A DNA stretch of 64,000 nt from Clostridia bacterium (GTDB lineage Bacteria > Bacillota > Clostridia > Oscillospirales > Acutalibacteraceae), in assembly GCA_017434855.1 (NCBI GenBank), contig JAFRUA010000076.1, forward strand, positions 62,001 to 126,000, written 5' to 3'. A program made the translations under genes and the position numbers. Shown here in pieces: positions 50,206-58,123 of this stretch (positions are counted from its first letter, which is position 1; every line of letters starts with the position of its first letter). The notes under the pieces are model-generated. The model searched no databases and was not told where the DNA came from. It saw only the letters and a list, made by a program, of their open reading frames with translations.

Positions 50206-51240
50206 TCACTGCCGCATCGTTCCGCAGCTTTGGCAAACGGGCGTTGTGTTGGTCGCCCCGCATGCCGGGCAGGTCCAAACACCGGTCTGCATCATCGGCT
50301 GCTGATAGCCCTGCTGCATCGGCTGCTGGTACCCCTGCTGGATCGGCTGCTGGTACCCCTGCTGCATCGGCTGCTGGTAGCCCTGCTGCATCGGCTGTTG
50401 GTACCCCTGCTGCATCGGCTGCTGGTAGCCCTGCTGCATCGGCTGCTGGTAGCCCTGCTGCATCGGCTGTTGGTACCCCTGCTGCATCGGCTGCTGGTAC
50501 CCCTGCTGCATCGGCTGCTGGTAGCCCTGCTGCATCGGCTGCTGGAAGCCCTGCTGCATCGGCTGTTGGTACCCCTGCTGCATCGGCTGCTGGTACCCTT
50601 GCTGCATGGGCTGCTGGTACATCGCGCCGTTCATCATGCCCGGGTTCAACGGCATACCGCGCAGCGCATTGACGATCTCGTTCGCCGTCTGCTCATACTG
50701 ACGGAAGGAATCGTTATAGCGGCTGTCCGGCCGAACATCGGTCACTTCAAAGCTGATTTCATTGATGTACGGATGATCGACGTCGATCTGCAGCCAGATC
50801 GCATAGCTGTACTTGTAGCGCGGCGGGTCATACGACTTCCGGTTGCCCTCCGCGTCTTTGGTATAGATCTCGCTGCGCTGCTCCTTCACGTCGTAGCGTG
50901 CGTTCGTCACGGCAGACAGATCGATCAGATCGGCATTCTCTTCACGGTAATCTGACCGGCGGCTGACAACAAACTTGCCCATATTGCGGTCGATATACAC
51001 TTTGGTATGCGTGCCGAGCGACTGCGTCGGGTGGAACGATTCCAGCAGCCGGCGGTTCTCTTCACGCGATTCCAGTTGGCGGCGAATCTCCTCCACGGTG
51101 GAATTCCGGCGTTCGCTGAAAAACGGCGACAGCTTTTTGGCACAGTCCTTGCAAAGGTTCCCGTCCTCCAGCTTGCGGTTGCCGAGCATGCCGATCTTTT
51201 CGCCGCAGATGTCACAGTTCTTTTTTTCAAAGATTCCCAT
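50206..51240 (-). CDS. DUF4428-type zinc-finger protein with Gln-rich octapeptide repeats
   Basis: A 344-residue protein, probably cytosolic. The N-terminal zinc finger CDICGEKIG...NLCKDCAKKL (about 6-36) fits DUF4428. A middle domain of about 150 residues follows. Next comes a low-complexity stretch of about 13 repeats of QQPMQQGY (about 218-325), and the C-terminus is a second zinc ribbon (CPACGATN..VCQSCG). GGGAGG lies 7-8 bases before the ATG at 51240, and a clear sigma-A promoter lies upstream. It is the first gene of the operon that ends with the three secreted proteins. Its function is unknown. The Gln/Tyr/Gly-rich repeat resembles disordered, self-associating segments. Confidence 0.75.
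   Translation of the reverse strand: MGIFEKKNCDICGEKIGMLGNRKLEDGNLCKDCAKKLSPFFSERRNSTVEEIRRQLESREENRRLLESFHPTQSLGTHTKVYIDRNMGKFVVSRRSDYREENADLIDLSAVTNARYDVKEQRSEIYTKDAEGNRKSYDPPRYKYSYAIWLQIDVDHPYINEISFEVTDVRPDSRYNDSFRQYEQTANEIVNALRGMPLNPGMMNGAMYQQPMQQGYQQPMQQGYQQPMQQGFQQPMQQGYQQPMQQGYQQPMQQGYQQPMQQGYQQPMQQGYQQPMQQGYQQPMQQGYQQPMQQGYQQPIQQGYQQPMQQGYQQPMMQTGVWTCPACGATNTTPVCQSCGTMRQ
50296..50620. repeat. 24-bp tandem coding repeat (about 13 units)
   Basis: A 24-base unit, with small variations (GGTACC/GGTAGC and one ATC-to-ATG change), recurs head to tail and keeps the frame, encoding QQPMQQGY. One unit has Ile for Met and one has Phe for Tyr. There are no spacers, so it is a coding minisatellite rather than a CRISPR array. 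Confidence 0.95.
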
Positions 51241-51283
51241 ACAATAACCTCCCACACAAAAATGCATAAATTGACTCAAATTG

Positions 51284-51312
51284 ATTATACACACGATTCC
51301 GTGAATTGACAA
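51284..51312 (-). promoter_or_regulatory. Sigma-A promoter of the zinc-finger/secreted-protein operon
   Basis: On the minus strand TTGTCA (51312-51307), a 17-base spacer and a perfect TATAAT (51289-51284) lie about 45 bases before the start at 51240. Confidence 0.82.
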
Positions 51313-51383
51313 GACGGTTTCTGATTTTTCGTGCAAAGGACGGAAAAATTTGTAGGATATGACAATACATTCAAGCCGGCACA

Positions 51384-51422
51384 AAGAAACAAACCGTCGG
51401 CGCCAACCGGGGCCACCGACGG
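51384..51422 (-). terminator. Terminator after the DUF5685 - DnaJ - membrane protein cluster
   Basis: CCGTCGG (51394-51400) pairs with CCGACGG (51416-51422). On the minus strand the stem is followed by TTTGTTTCTTTG. Confidence 0.7.
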
Positions 51423-51456
51423 AAAATTCGTTGATACAGACCGTGTGTCTGTTTTT

Positions 51457-52014
51457 TTATTTGAAGCGAAACAGCCGCCGCAGCTTCTTTTGCCAGAACC
51501 GCAGATAGATCGTCGCCATCCGCGTCAGCAGCAGGTCCAGGATCAAAAACGTCACGTTCCCGATCCCGAGAAAGAATGGGGTCGCATACCGCGCCCAGGC
51601 GGACGCTTCGTCCACGCCCATCAGATCGTTGAACGGCAGTCCGAATGCATAGACCATCAGCAGATATGCCGCAACCACCGACAGGTTGAACACCGCCAGC
51701 TTCAAAAGATACTCCACGATCCGCGGGAGACGCCACCCCTCAAAGATCGCTTTCACAATCGGATAATAGCCGAAAAAAGCGGTATACATCACGGCAGCCT
51801 CTTTGTTCGGCAGCAGCAGCAGACTCAGCAGCGCCGCAGCAACATAGACGCCAAACGCCCACGAACGCCCCAGCTCGATGACGCAAAACAGCGTCAGCAT
51901 CCCCGCAAAGGCCGGCAGCGCATAGACCATGCTGTTGAACACCGTGGGCAGCATCAAAATGACAGACAGCGCAACCGCCATCGCGCCAAGCGCGGTTTTT
52001 CCTGCGTGACTCAT
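51457..52014 (-). CDS. Uncharacterised six-span membrane protein
   Basis: A 185-residue membrane protein with about five to six hydrophobic segments and a basic C-terminus (RFWQKKLRRLFRFK). The N-terminal arrangement (ALGAMAVALSVILMLP...PAFAGMLTLFCVIELG) resembles ECF-transporter S components or the DUF2232 group, but no specific family can be assigned. GAGGAA precedes the ATG. It lies 10 bases after the DnaJ-domain gene and ends at a terminator. This gene trio recurs in other Clostridia as far as I recall, which would suggest a functional link. Confidence 0.65.
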   Translation of the reverse strand: MSHAGKTALGAMAVALSVILMLPTVFNSMVYALPAFAGMLTLFCVIELGRSWAFGVYVAAALLSLLLLPNKEAAVMYTAFFGYYPIVKAIFEGWRLPRIVEYLLKLAVFNLSVVAAYLLMVYAFGLPFNDLMGVDEASAWARYATPFFLGIGNVTFLILDLLLTRMATIYLRFWQKKLRRLFRFK

Positions 52015-52024
52015 ACGGCTTTCC

Positions 52025-52657
52025 TCAGCAGCACGGGATCAGGTCGCCGCCCATGCACTCGCAGCAGCAGTCCGCACAGATCAGCCCCTGACAGATCGAG
52101 CAGGCGTCGGCGCCGGTGCTGCGTTCCCGGCGCTCGGTCCGGAACCCGCCGGTGCGCTGGCGGCGGATGCTTTCATACACACGCTGATAGTCCGGGTTGT
52201 CCGGCGCCATATTGTAGGCCGTGGTATAATAGGTGTAGGCCTGATCGATCCAGCCGCGCCGGTCATTGATCTCGCCCTTTAAAAAGTACCACTCCGCGTC
52301 GCGGCGATCCTGCGAAATCTGTTCCAATTGCACTTCGGCCTCTTCCAGCCGCCCCAGCGAAATGAATGACCGGATGGTGCTGTAATCATTGGGTGCGCCG
52401 CCGGGCTGATAGGCGCTGCGATAGGTGCCGCTTGTTTCACCGGCCGCGTGATAGGTGCCGCTTTGGGGCGATTCACCGGCAATGATCGCGTCATACGCCG
52501 CGTTGACCTCGCGCATTTTTTCTTCGGCCACATCGGCCAGCGGGCTGTCGACATAATTGTCGGGGTGATACTTCTTTGCCAGCGCGCGATACGCCGCCTT
52601 GATCTCTTCGACCGAAGCGCCGCGTGACACGCCCAAAACTTCATAAGGATCATTCAT
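52025..52657 (-). CDS. J-domain protein with a Cys-rich C-terminus
   Basis: A 210-residue protein with an N-terminal J domain (about 1-65: [32 protein letters not shown]), including the HPD tripeptide that stimulates DnaK. A linker and a TPR-like helical part (about 105-180) follow. The C-terminus is a 25-residue tail with nine Cys ([16 protein letters not shown]...CC) that should bind metal. It is not full-length DnaJ: the G/F and CxxCxGxG regions are missing. The start at 52657 has AAGGAA about 9 bases upstream and lies within the end of the DUF5685 gene. The client protein may be one of its operon partners. Confidence 0.85.
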   Translation of the reverse strand: MNDPYEVLGVSRGASVEEIKAAYRALAKKYHPDNYVDSPLADVAEEKMREVNAAYDAIIAGESPQSGTYHAAGETSGTYRSAYQPGGAPNDYSTIRSFISLGRLEEAEVQLEQISQDRRDAEWYFLKGEINDRRGWIDQAYTYYTTAYNMAPDNPDYQRVYESIRRQRTGGFRTERRERSTGADACSICQGLICADCCCECMGGDLIPCC

Positions 52658-53513
52658 TGTTTTCATTTCCTTTCAAGATTCGATTCATCGTGATCTGCAT
52701 TCCGTCATACAGGATATTTTCAAGAATCGGCTTCATCACGGTCAGGCCGGTGTCGTTCAGCGCGTCGATCGCCCGGGCGCTGCTGACGTTCAGCGTTTCA
52801 CAAACCGCGTTCCGCTGCCGCTCTGTCAGGTGCGGCGCCGTCAGGTCAAAAGCGCGCGCAAAGACGTTGAAGCTGCGATGCTTCAGGTCATCCTTCAAAT
52901 CGTCGGCGGCGTCTGTCAGATAGACCCACCGGCCCACAAAATAACCCAAGCGATAAAACGCGGCCTCCCGCTCGCCGGTCCCGTATGAAAAGAGCCTGCC
53001 CAGCGCGTCGGCGCTCGGGTGCGCCGCCTTGTCAAAGCTGTCGGTCCCCGCCTGTTCCAGCGCGGCCTGCGCCGTTGTGGCGTCTGCCAAAAGGCCGTCG
53101 ATCCACGCAAACTGCCTGCGGGCCTTTCGCCGTTTCAGCGCGGCAAACGGCAGGAGCAGCCAAAAGAGCGGCTTTTTCCACACCGGAGCGTCGGCAAGAT
53201 TGTCTTTGACCTTGTAATAAAACATGAGGATCGCCGCCGCGCAGACCAGGTCCAACTGCGTGTCGGCATTGGTGCAGTAACTGCATTTTTTTGCCGGGTT
53301 GAACGGGCAGCGGCCGGGCCGGAACTGCGGCAATGTGTCGTCTGCAGCCAGGCGGACCATCGCAAAAAATGTCATGTCATAACTCAGGATCATCCGCGAC
53401 AGCACGCCGTATCGCCTGCCCAGCGCACGGCAAAGCGAGCAATAGACGCCGCGATACGCCTCGTATTCCCGGACGAGCAGCTCGCCCTTGTTGATTCTGA
53501 CATAACCGAACAT
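52650..53513 (-). CDS. DUF5685 family protein
   Basis: A 287-residue, mainly helical protein of the DUF5685 family, whose function is unknown to me. The N-terminus has [28 protein letters not shown], with further Cys in [12 protein letters not shown] (about 77-87). Near residue 210 lies [17 protein letters not shown], a DDxxD-like motif within a helix. In trans-isoprenoid synthases such a motif binds magnesium-diphosphate; whether this protein shares that activity is speculation. GGAGGG precedes the ATG. It is the first gene of the cluster with the J-domain and membrane proteins. Confidence 0.8.
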   Translation of the reverse strand: MFGYVRINKGELLVREYEAYRGVYCSLCRALGRRYGVLSRMILSYDMTFFAMVRLAADDTLPQFRPGRCPFNPAKKCSYCTNADTQLDLVCAAAILMFYYKVKDNLADAPVWKKPLFWLLLPFAALKRRKARRQFAWIDGLLADATTAQAALEQAGTDSFDKAAHPSADALGRLFSYGTGEREAAFYRLGYFVGRWVYLTDAADDLKDDLKHRSFNVFARAFDLTAPHLTERQRNAVCETLNVSSARAIDALNDTGLTVMKPILENILYDGMQITMNRILKGNENNE

Positions 53514-53539
53514 GCGCGTCCCTCCGGATGATTTTATCT

Positions 53540-53568
53540 ATCATACCATATATTTTTGCGCTTGTAAA
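53540..53568 (-). promoter_or_regulatory. Sigma-A promoter of the DUF5685 cluster
   Basis: On the minus strand TTTACA (53568-53563), a 17-base spacer and TATGAT (53545-53540) lie about 27 bases before the start. Confidence 0.75.
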
Positions 53569-53611
53569 TGAAAATATCATAGGTTCTCTACTTTAATTTT
53601 ACTTAATGACC

Positions 53612-53640
53612 TTGATTGTTTGCGCAAAATAGATTATAAT
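53612..53640 (+). promoter_or_regulatory. Sigma-A promoter of the alpha/beta hydrolase gene
   Basis: TTGATT (53612-53617), a 17-base spacer and a perfect TATAAT (53635-53640) lie about 37 bases before the start. Confidence 0.82.
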
Positions 53641-53676
53641 GGAACAAATCTCGTTCAAAAGAAAAGGAGCATCACT

Positions 53677-54597
53677 ATGGCCATCATCAAAAAAGACGCA
53701 TATTTCCTATCCTCCACCGGCATCAACAAGATCCACTGCTCGATCTGGGAGGACGACAGTCAGGAGAAAAAGGGCGTCTTCCAGATCGCGCACGGCGTTT
53801 CGGAATACATCGACCGTTATGACGACTTTGCGCGCTTTCTTGCAGCCAACGGCTATGTTGTCTGCGGCAACGACCATCTGGGCCACGGCCTTTCGGCCGA
53901 AAGCGAAGAGGACCTCGGTTTCTTTGCCGAAGAGGACGGCGATGTGCGCATGGTTGACGACATGCACATTCTGACGCTGATCATGAAAAAGCGCTATCCG
54001 GACTTGCCGTACTATCTCTTCGGCCACAGCATGGGGTCGTTCTGCGCGCGCTGTTATGCCGCCGCATTCGGGCGGGAACTGTGCGGCTTGATTTTATGCG
54101 GCACCGGTGAGCTGCCGGCATCTGCCGTTGTGCTGGAAGGACCGATCCGCTTTTTGTGCAAACGCTTCGGGCCGCGGGCAGCCGTTTCAAACGCGCTGTT
54201 TGACAAGGTCGGCACCATCGGCATCAAGAACAAAAAGACCGACAAGGACTGGCTGAGTCAGAACGAAGCCAATGTGATGGATTATCTTGCCGATCCGCTG
54301 TGCGGCGTTGAGCTGAAGCTTGGCGGCGTGCGCGATCTAATCTCGCTGGCAAACTCCGCCTGTTCCACCGACTGGCCCTATCTGGTGCCGCAGGACCTGC
54401 CGATCCTGTTGATTTCCGGCGCAAAGGACCCGGTGGGCTTCAACGGGCGCGGCGTGATCGCCGTTTGCGACAACCTGGAAACCGCCGGCAACATGCCGGA
54501 GGTGATCCTGTATCCCGGCGACCGCCATGAGATCCTGAACGAAGACGACCGCGACAAGGTCTTTGCCGACGTGCTGAAATGGCTGTCTCAGCACTGA
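53677..54597 (+). CDS. Alpha/beta hydrolase (lysophospholipase-like)
   Basis: A 306-residue cytosolic alpha/beta-hydrolase of the serine-aminopeptidase/monoacylglycerol-lipase group. The oxyanion segment is QIAHGVSEYIDRY. The nucleophile elbow is GHSMG, and the acid and histidine of the triad fit ISGAKDPVG and GDRHEIL. A lid-like helical insert lies at about 145-230. No signal peptide is visible. AAAAGGAG precedes the ATG at 53677. The natural ester substrate is not predictable; a lysophospholipid or monoglyceride is likely from the family. It is a single-gene unit with its own promoter and terminator. Confidence 0.88.
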   Translation: MAIIKKDAYFLSSTGINKIHCSIWEDDSQEKKGVFQIAHGVSEYIDRYDDFARFLAANGYVVCGNDHLGHGLSAESEEDLGFFAEEDGDVRMVDDMHILTLIMKKRYPDLPYYLFGHSMGSFCARCYAAAFGRELCGLILCGTGELPASAVVLEGPIRFLCKRFGPRAAVSNALFDKVGTIGIKNKKTDKDWLSQNEANVMDYLADPLCGVELKLGGVRDLISLANSACSTDWPYLVPQDLPILLISGAKDPVGFNGRGVIAVCDNLETAGNMPEVILYPGDRHEILNEDDRDKVFADVLKWLSQH

Positions 54598-54635
54598 GCG
54601 GCCGGCACAATCCGTTCCCACGAGCCAAATGAAGC

Positions 54636-54672
54636 GGACCCCCTCGGAGCTTTCCGAAGGGGTCCTTGCTAT
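54636..54672. terminator. Terminator between the hydrolase and the BIG2 protein gene
   Basis: GGACCCC (54636-54642) pairs with GGGGTCC (54659-54665), with an inner CGGA/TCCG pairing. The following sequence is only moderately T-rich on either strand. Confidence 0.6.
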
Positions 54673-54683
54673 GATTCAATGCA

Positions 54684-57600
54684 TCAATAGGAGGTGTAAA
54701 CGTGGCAGCTTCCGACCGCGCCGCCGTCTGCGGCAACGGCACGGATATAGCAGTTGCCGGGACCGACCGCAGTGACCAGACCGTTTTGATTGACCTTGCA
54801 CACATTGGTATCGGTCGACGACCAGGTGATCTTTTTGTTCGTTGCGTTTTCAGGCAGCACCGTTGCCGTCAGCGTCAGCGTGGCGCCCACCTTGATTGAA
54901 GCGAGCGATTTGCTCATTTTGACGCCGACCACGGGCACATTCTCAACCTTCACCACCAGCAGCGTACCCTTGCCGTTGCCGCCGTCGTTCGGCATGATGG
55001 TGATGATGGCCGTTCCCTCTGCAATGCCGACGACCACGCCGTTTTTGTTGACCTTGGCGACCGATTTGTCACTGCTGGAGAATTTCAGGTTGCGCGGCGA
55101 CGCGTTGGCGGTTGCCGGCGTCGGCAGCACGACGATCGTATACTTCTGACCGGTTCCCAGCGTGACCGACGCTTCCGGGATCGCCAGCGACTGGATCTTC
55201 GGCGCCCGGACCTTCACGGTGCAGGTTGCAACCTTCTGACCGTCTTCTGTGGTACAGGTGACGGTCGCGTTGCCGGCCGAAATGCCGCGGATATAGCCCT
55301 TGCTGCTGACCTTGACGATCTTGCGGTTGCTGGTGCTCCAGACCACCTTTTTGTTTGTTGCGGTGGCGGGGGCAACGGTGGCGACCAGTTTATAGGTGCC
55401 ATCGATATAAATCTTGACTGCGGATTTATTCAGCGTGACGCCGGTCACCCGCTGCGGCTTGACCGTCACGGTGCAGGTTGCGGTCTTGCCGGTGTCTTTT
55501 GTGGTCACGGTGATGGTGCAGGTGCCGGGCGCGATCGCACGGACCAGACCCTGCTGGTTGACCTTGGCCACCTTTTTGTTGCTGGATTTCCACGTCACGG
55601 TGTTGATCGAAACATTGTCCGGCTTGATGGTGGCAACCAGCGTCGCGGTCTTGCCGTCCTTCAGCGTCAATGTGGTCCGGTCAAGCGAAACCGATTTTGA
55701 CAGGATCGTTTTGAGCACCGTCACGGTGCAGCGCGCTTTTTGCTCGCTGTCTTTGGTCGTGCAGGTGATGATCGCCGTGCCCTGCTTCACCGCCGTCACA
55801 ACGCCGTTCTTGTCAACGGTTGCAACAGACGTGTCGCTGGAGGACCAGAGCACGGCCTTGTTGGTCGCATTCTCCGGCAAAACGGTGGGCACCAGCATTC
55901 TGGTCGCCGTTTCATACAGTGACACCGCTTCCGTATCCAGCCGCACGCCCGTCACCTGGATGGATACCGTGACAAAGCACTTCTGGGTAATGAAGGGGTT
56001 ATCCACAGACGCGCAGGTGATCGTCGCCTTGCCGGGGCCGACCGCCTTGACCAGACCGGTCTCATCCACCGTCGCAACCTTGTTGTTGCTGGTTTTCCAC
56101 GTCACTTCCGGGAAGGTGGCGGTCGTGGGATAAGTCGCAGACGTCAGCTGCACGCTGCCGCCGACATACAGCGCCTTTTCATTGATATTGATCGCGAGGG
56201 ATTCCACCTCGACCTTTTTATAGACGTTCACAATGCAGACCGCGCTGAATTTTCCGTCGTTCGTGGTGCATTTGATCGTTGTGGAACCGGAACCGACGCC
56301 GGTGACCACGCCGGCCGCCGACACCGTGGCGATGTTTTTGTTGCCGGTGGTCCAGGTCAGTGTCTGGTTGCTCGCGTTTGTCGGATAGACCGTCGCGTGC
56401 AGCGTTTCGGTCTTGGTCGTATAAATCGCAATGTTGCTTTCTGCCAGGCTGACGCCGGTGACCGGGATCGTGACCGTCACCTTGCAGGCCGCCGTGCGGG
56501 CGCCCTCTGCCGTTGTTGCAATGATGTCACAGGTGCCGTCGCCGACCGCAGTGACCAGACCGTTTTGATTGACCGTCGCCACCGAAGCGTTGGACGAAGT
56601 CCAGATCACGGTTTTGTTTGTGGCGGTGGACGGATAGACCGTCGCGGTCAGTTGCTTTGTCTGGCCGATCCGCAGTTCTGCGTCCCCTGCGTTCAGGCGA
56701 ACATAGCCCACGCCGGAACCGACGCCGATCAAGCTCAGCGGGAAGTTCTGCGCCCAGACCTGCTGCATCAGTTCGGTGGGGTGCGCGCCGTCAAGGGTGT
56801 ATTCCGGCTTCATCGCCAGCGGATCGTCCGGATTCTTGGTCAGGTCATAATAATCGACATAGCCGTCATGCTCTGTGGTGGTGGCCAGCCATTCGTTGAC
56901 GTCCAGGGCAATCTGCCAGTCATGCTGGAATTCTTCATCCGTGCGAACATACCGTGCGCCGGTATTGAGGAAATTGCGCGAGTACCCCTTGAACTGGGTG
57001 ATGCCGACCGCGATCACGCGGATGTTGTTTTCGTGGCAGGTGCGGAAAATGGTGCGGAAATTCTCGATGATCTCCTGTGCCGTGGGCTGCTTGATGCCCG
57101 GGTACTCTGACTGAACATCGCGGCAGACCGGGTGAACGATGTCGTTGGTACCGATCTTGACAATGACATATTTGACGCCGGACTGGCTGAGCACGTCGCG
57201 GGCAAAGCGATGCATCATGGATTCGCCGAACAGGAAGGACCCGAAGCCGAGGCCGTCTGTGCCAAGGCTGTTGCCGATGATGCCCTTGCCGACCACGCCC
57301 ACGTCGTCGATCCCCTGCTTGTTGATCTCTTCACTGAGATACAGCGGGAAATTGTTGGAAACGGTGGAGTCGCCGACCACCACCACGGAATAAGCGTCCG
57401 GGTTGCCGGAGTATACGTCAAAGCTTGTGAAAATCGGCACAACATGGATGATGCTGTAAGACAGCGAGCGGTCCAGCCCGAAGCCCGCGGACTCAAACAC
57501 CTTGACAAAGGTGCTGTCAATCTTGCTGACCAAACCGAAGGACGCGTTGCGCGTTGCGTCGTTTTCACTCAGATTGATATACGTTTCGCCGCCGGAAAGG

Positions 57601-58076
57601 CCCATGGTGCGCACTTCGTTGAAATCCTTGAGGAAGATGCTCATTGCAATGTCCTGCATTGCCGTGACATTAAACTTGCATTCATCCGAAATGACCTCGC
57701 CGCCGGCCGGAATCGTCACGGCGATCTCGCCGCCGTTAAAGGTCACGATGCGCGTGCTTGCCGTGTCGATATAAGAGCCGCCCAGGCTCTTGGCCACGGT
57801 GCAGGTCTCGATCGTCAGCGGCTCGGTGCCGAAGTGGTTTGACAGCCGCACACGGACTTTGGAACCGCTCGCCGTGGGAGTAATGACCGTGCGGGCGCTG
57901 ACCTGGCCGACAAACGCGGCAATGTTGTCATAATCTTTCAGGCCGACATTGGTGGACCCGGTGCCCCACGCGGTGATCCAGTTGCCGTCTTTTGCCGCGG
58001 AAGCAGACACTGCGCACACTGCCGCAAGCAGCGTCAGCAGTACAGCCGCAAGGAGATGTTTCAATGCTTTTTTCAT
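54684..58076 (-). CDS. Secreted SGNH hydrolase with eight BIG2 (Ig-like) domains
   Basis: A 1130-residue secreted protein with a signal peptide (about 1-28). A beta-rich N-terminal part (about 29-195) is followed by an SGNH/GDSL esterase domain (about 200-430). Its motifs are VVGDSTVS (nucleophile Ser), GTNDI and DGAHPT (acid-His pair). The rest is eight bacterial Ig-like BIG2 repeats, each with the ATVxxxGLVTAVGxGTxxI pattern. Such proteins often remove acetyl groups from polysaccharides; the substrate is unknown. The start at 58076 has AAAGGA 8 bases upstream. It follows the DacA-like gene after 47 bases and is probably co-transcribed. Confidence 0.88.
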   Translation of the reverse strand: MKKALKHLLAAVLLTLLAAVCAVSASAAKDGNWITAWGTGSTNVGLKDYDNIAAFVGQVSARTVITPTASGSKVRVRLSNHFGTEPLTIETCTVAKSLGGSYIDTASTRIVTFNGGEIAVTIPAGGEVISDECKFNVTAMQDIAMSIFLKDFNEVRTMGLSGGETYINLSENDATRNASFGLVSKIDSTFVKVFESAGFGLDRSLSYSIIHVVPIFTSFDVYSGNPDAYSVVVVGDSTVSNNFPLYLSEEINKQGIDDVGVVGKGIIGNSLGTDGLGFGSFLFGESMMHRFARDVLSQSGVKYVIVKIGTNDIVHPVCRDVQSEYPGIKQPTAQEIIENFRTIFRTCHENNIRVIAVGITQFKGYSRNFLNTGARYVRTDEEFQHDWQIALDVNEWLATTTEHDGYVDYYDLTKNPDDPLAMKPEYTLDGAHPTELMQQVWAQNFPLSLIGVGSGVGYVRLNAGDAELRIGQTKQLTATVYPSTATNKTVIWTSSNASVATVNQNGLVTAVGDGTCDIIATTAEGARTAACKVTVTIPVTGVSLAESNIAIYTTKTETLHATVYPTNASNQTLTWTTGNKNIATVSAAGVVTGVGSGSTTIKCTTNDGKFSAVCIVNVYKKVEVESLAININEKALYVGGSVQLTSATYPTTATFPEVTWKTSNNKVATVDETGLVKAVGPGKATITCASVDNPFITQKCFVTVSIQVTGVRLDTEAVSLYETATRMLVPTVLPENATNKAVLWSSSDTSVATVDKNGVVTAVKQGTAIITCTTKDSEQKARCTVTVLKTILSKSVSLDRTTLTLKDGKTATLVATIKPDNVSINTVTWKSSNKKVAKVNQQGLVRAIAPGTCTITVTTKDTGKTATCTVTVKPQRVTGVTLNKSAVKIYIDGTYKLVATVAPATATNKKVVWSTSNRKIVKVSSKGYIRGISAGNATVTCTTEDGQKVATCTVKVRAPKIQSLAIPEASVTLGTGQKYTIVVLPTPATANASPRNLKFSSSDKSVAKVNKNGVVVGIAEGTAIITIMPNDGGNGKGTLLVVKVENVPVVGVKMSKSLASIKVGATLTLTATVLPENATNKKITWSSTDTNVCKVNQNGLVTAVGPGNCYIRAVAADGGAVGSCHVYTSY

Positions 58077-58123
58077 AAGCGTCATCCTTTCAGATTTCTT
58101 GGTGTTCATTTATTTTCAGGGAT

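Noticed and set aside
50296-50620. Possible CRISPR array
   Set aside because: Units are directly adjacent with no unique spacers, and they keep a reading frame.
50230-50955. Plus-strand frames with Leu-His-Arg or Ala-Ser-Gly repeats
   Set aside because: They are the complement of the QQPMQQGY coding repeat; the minus-strand frame has zinc-finger ends, a ribosome-binding site and a promoter.
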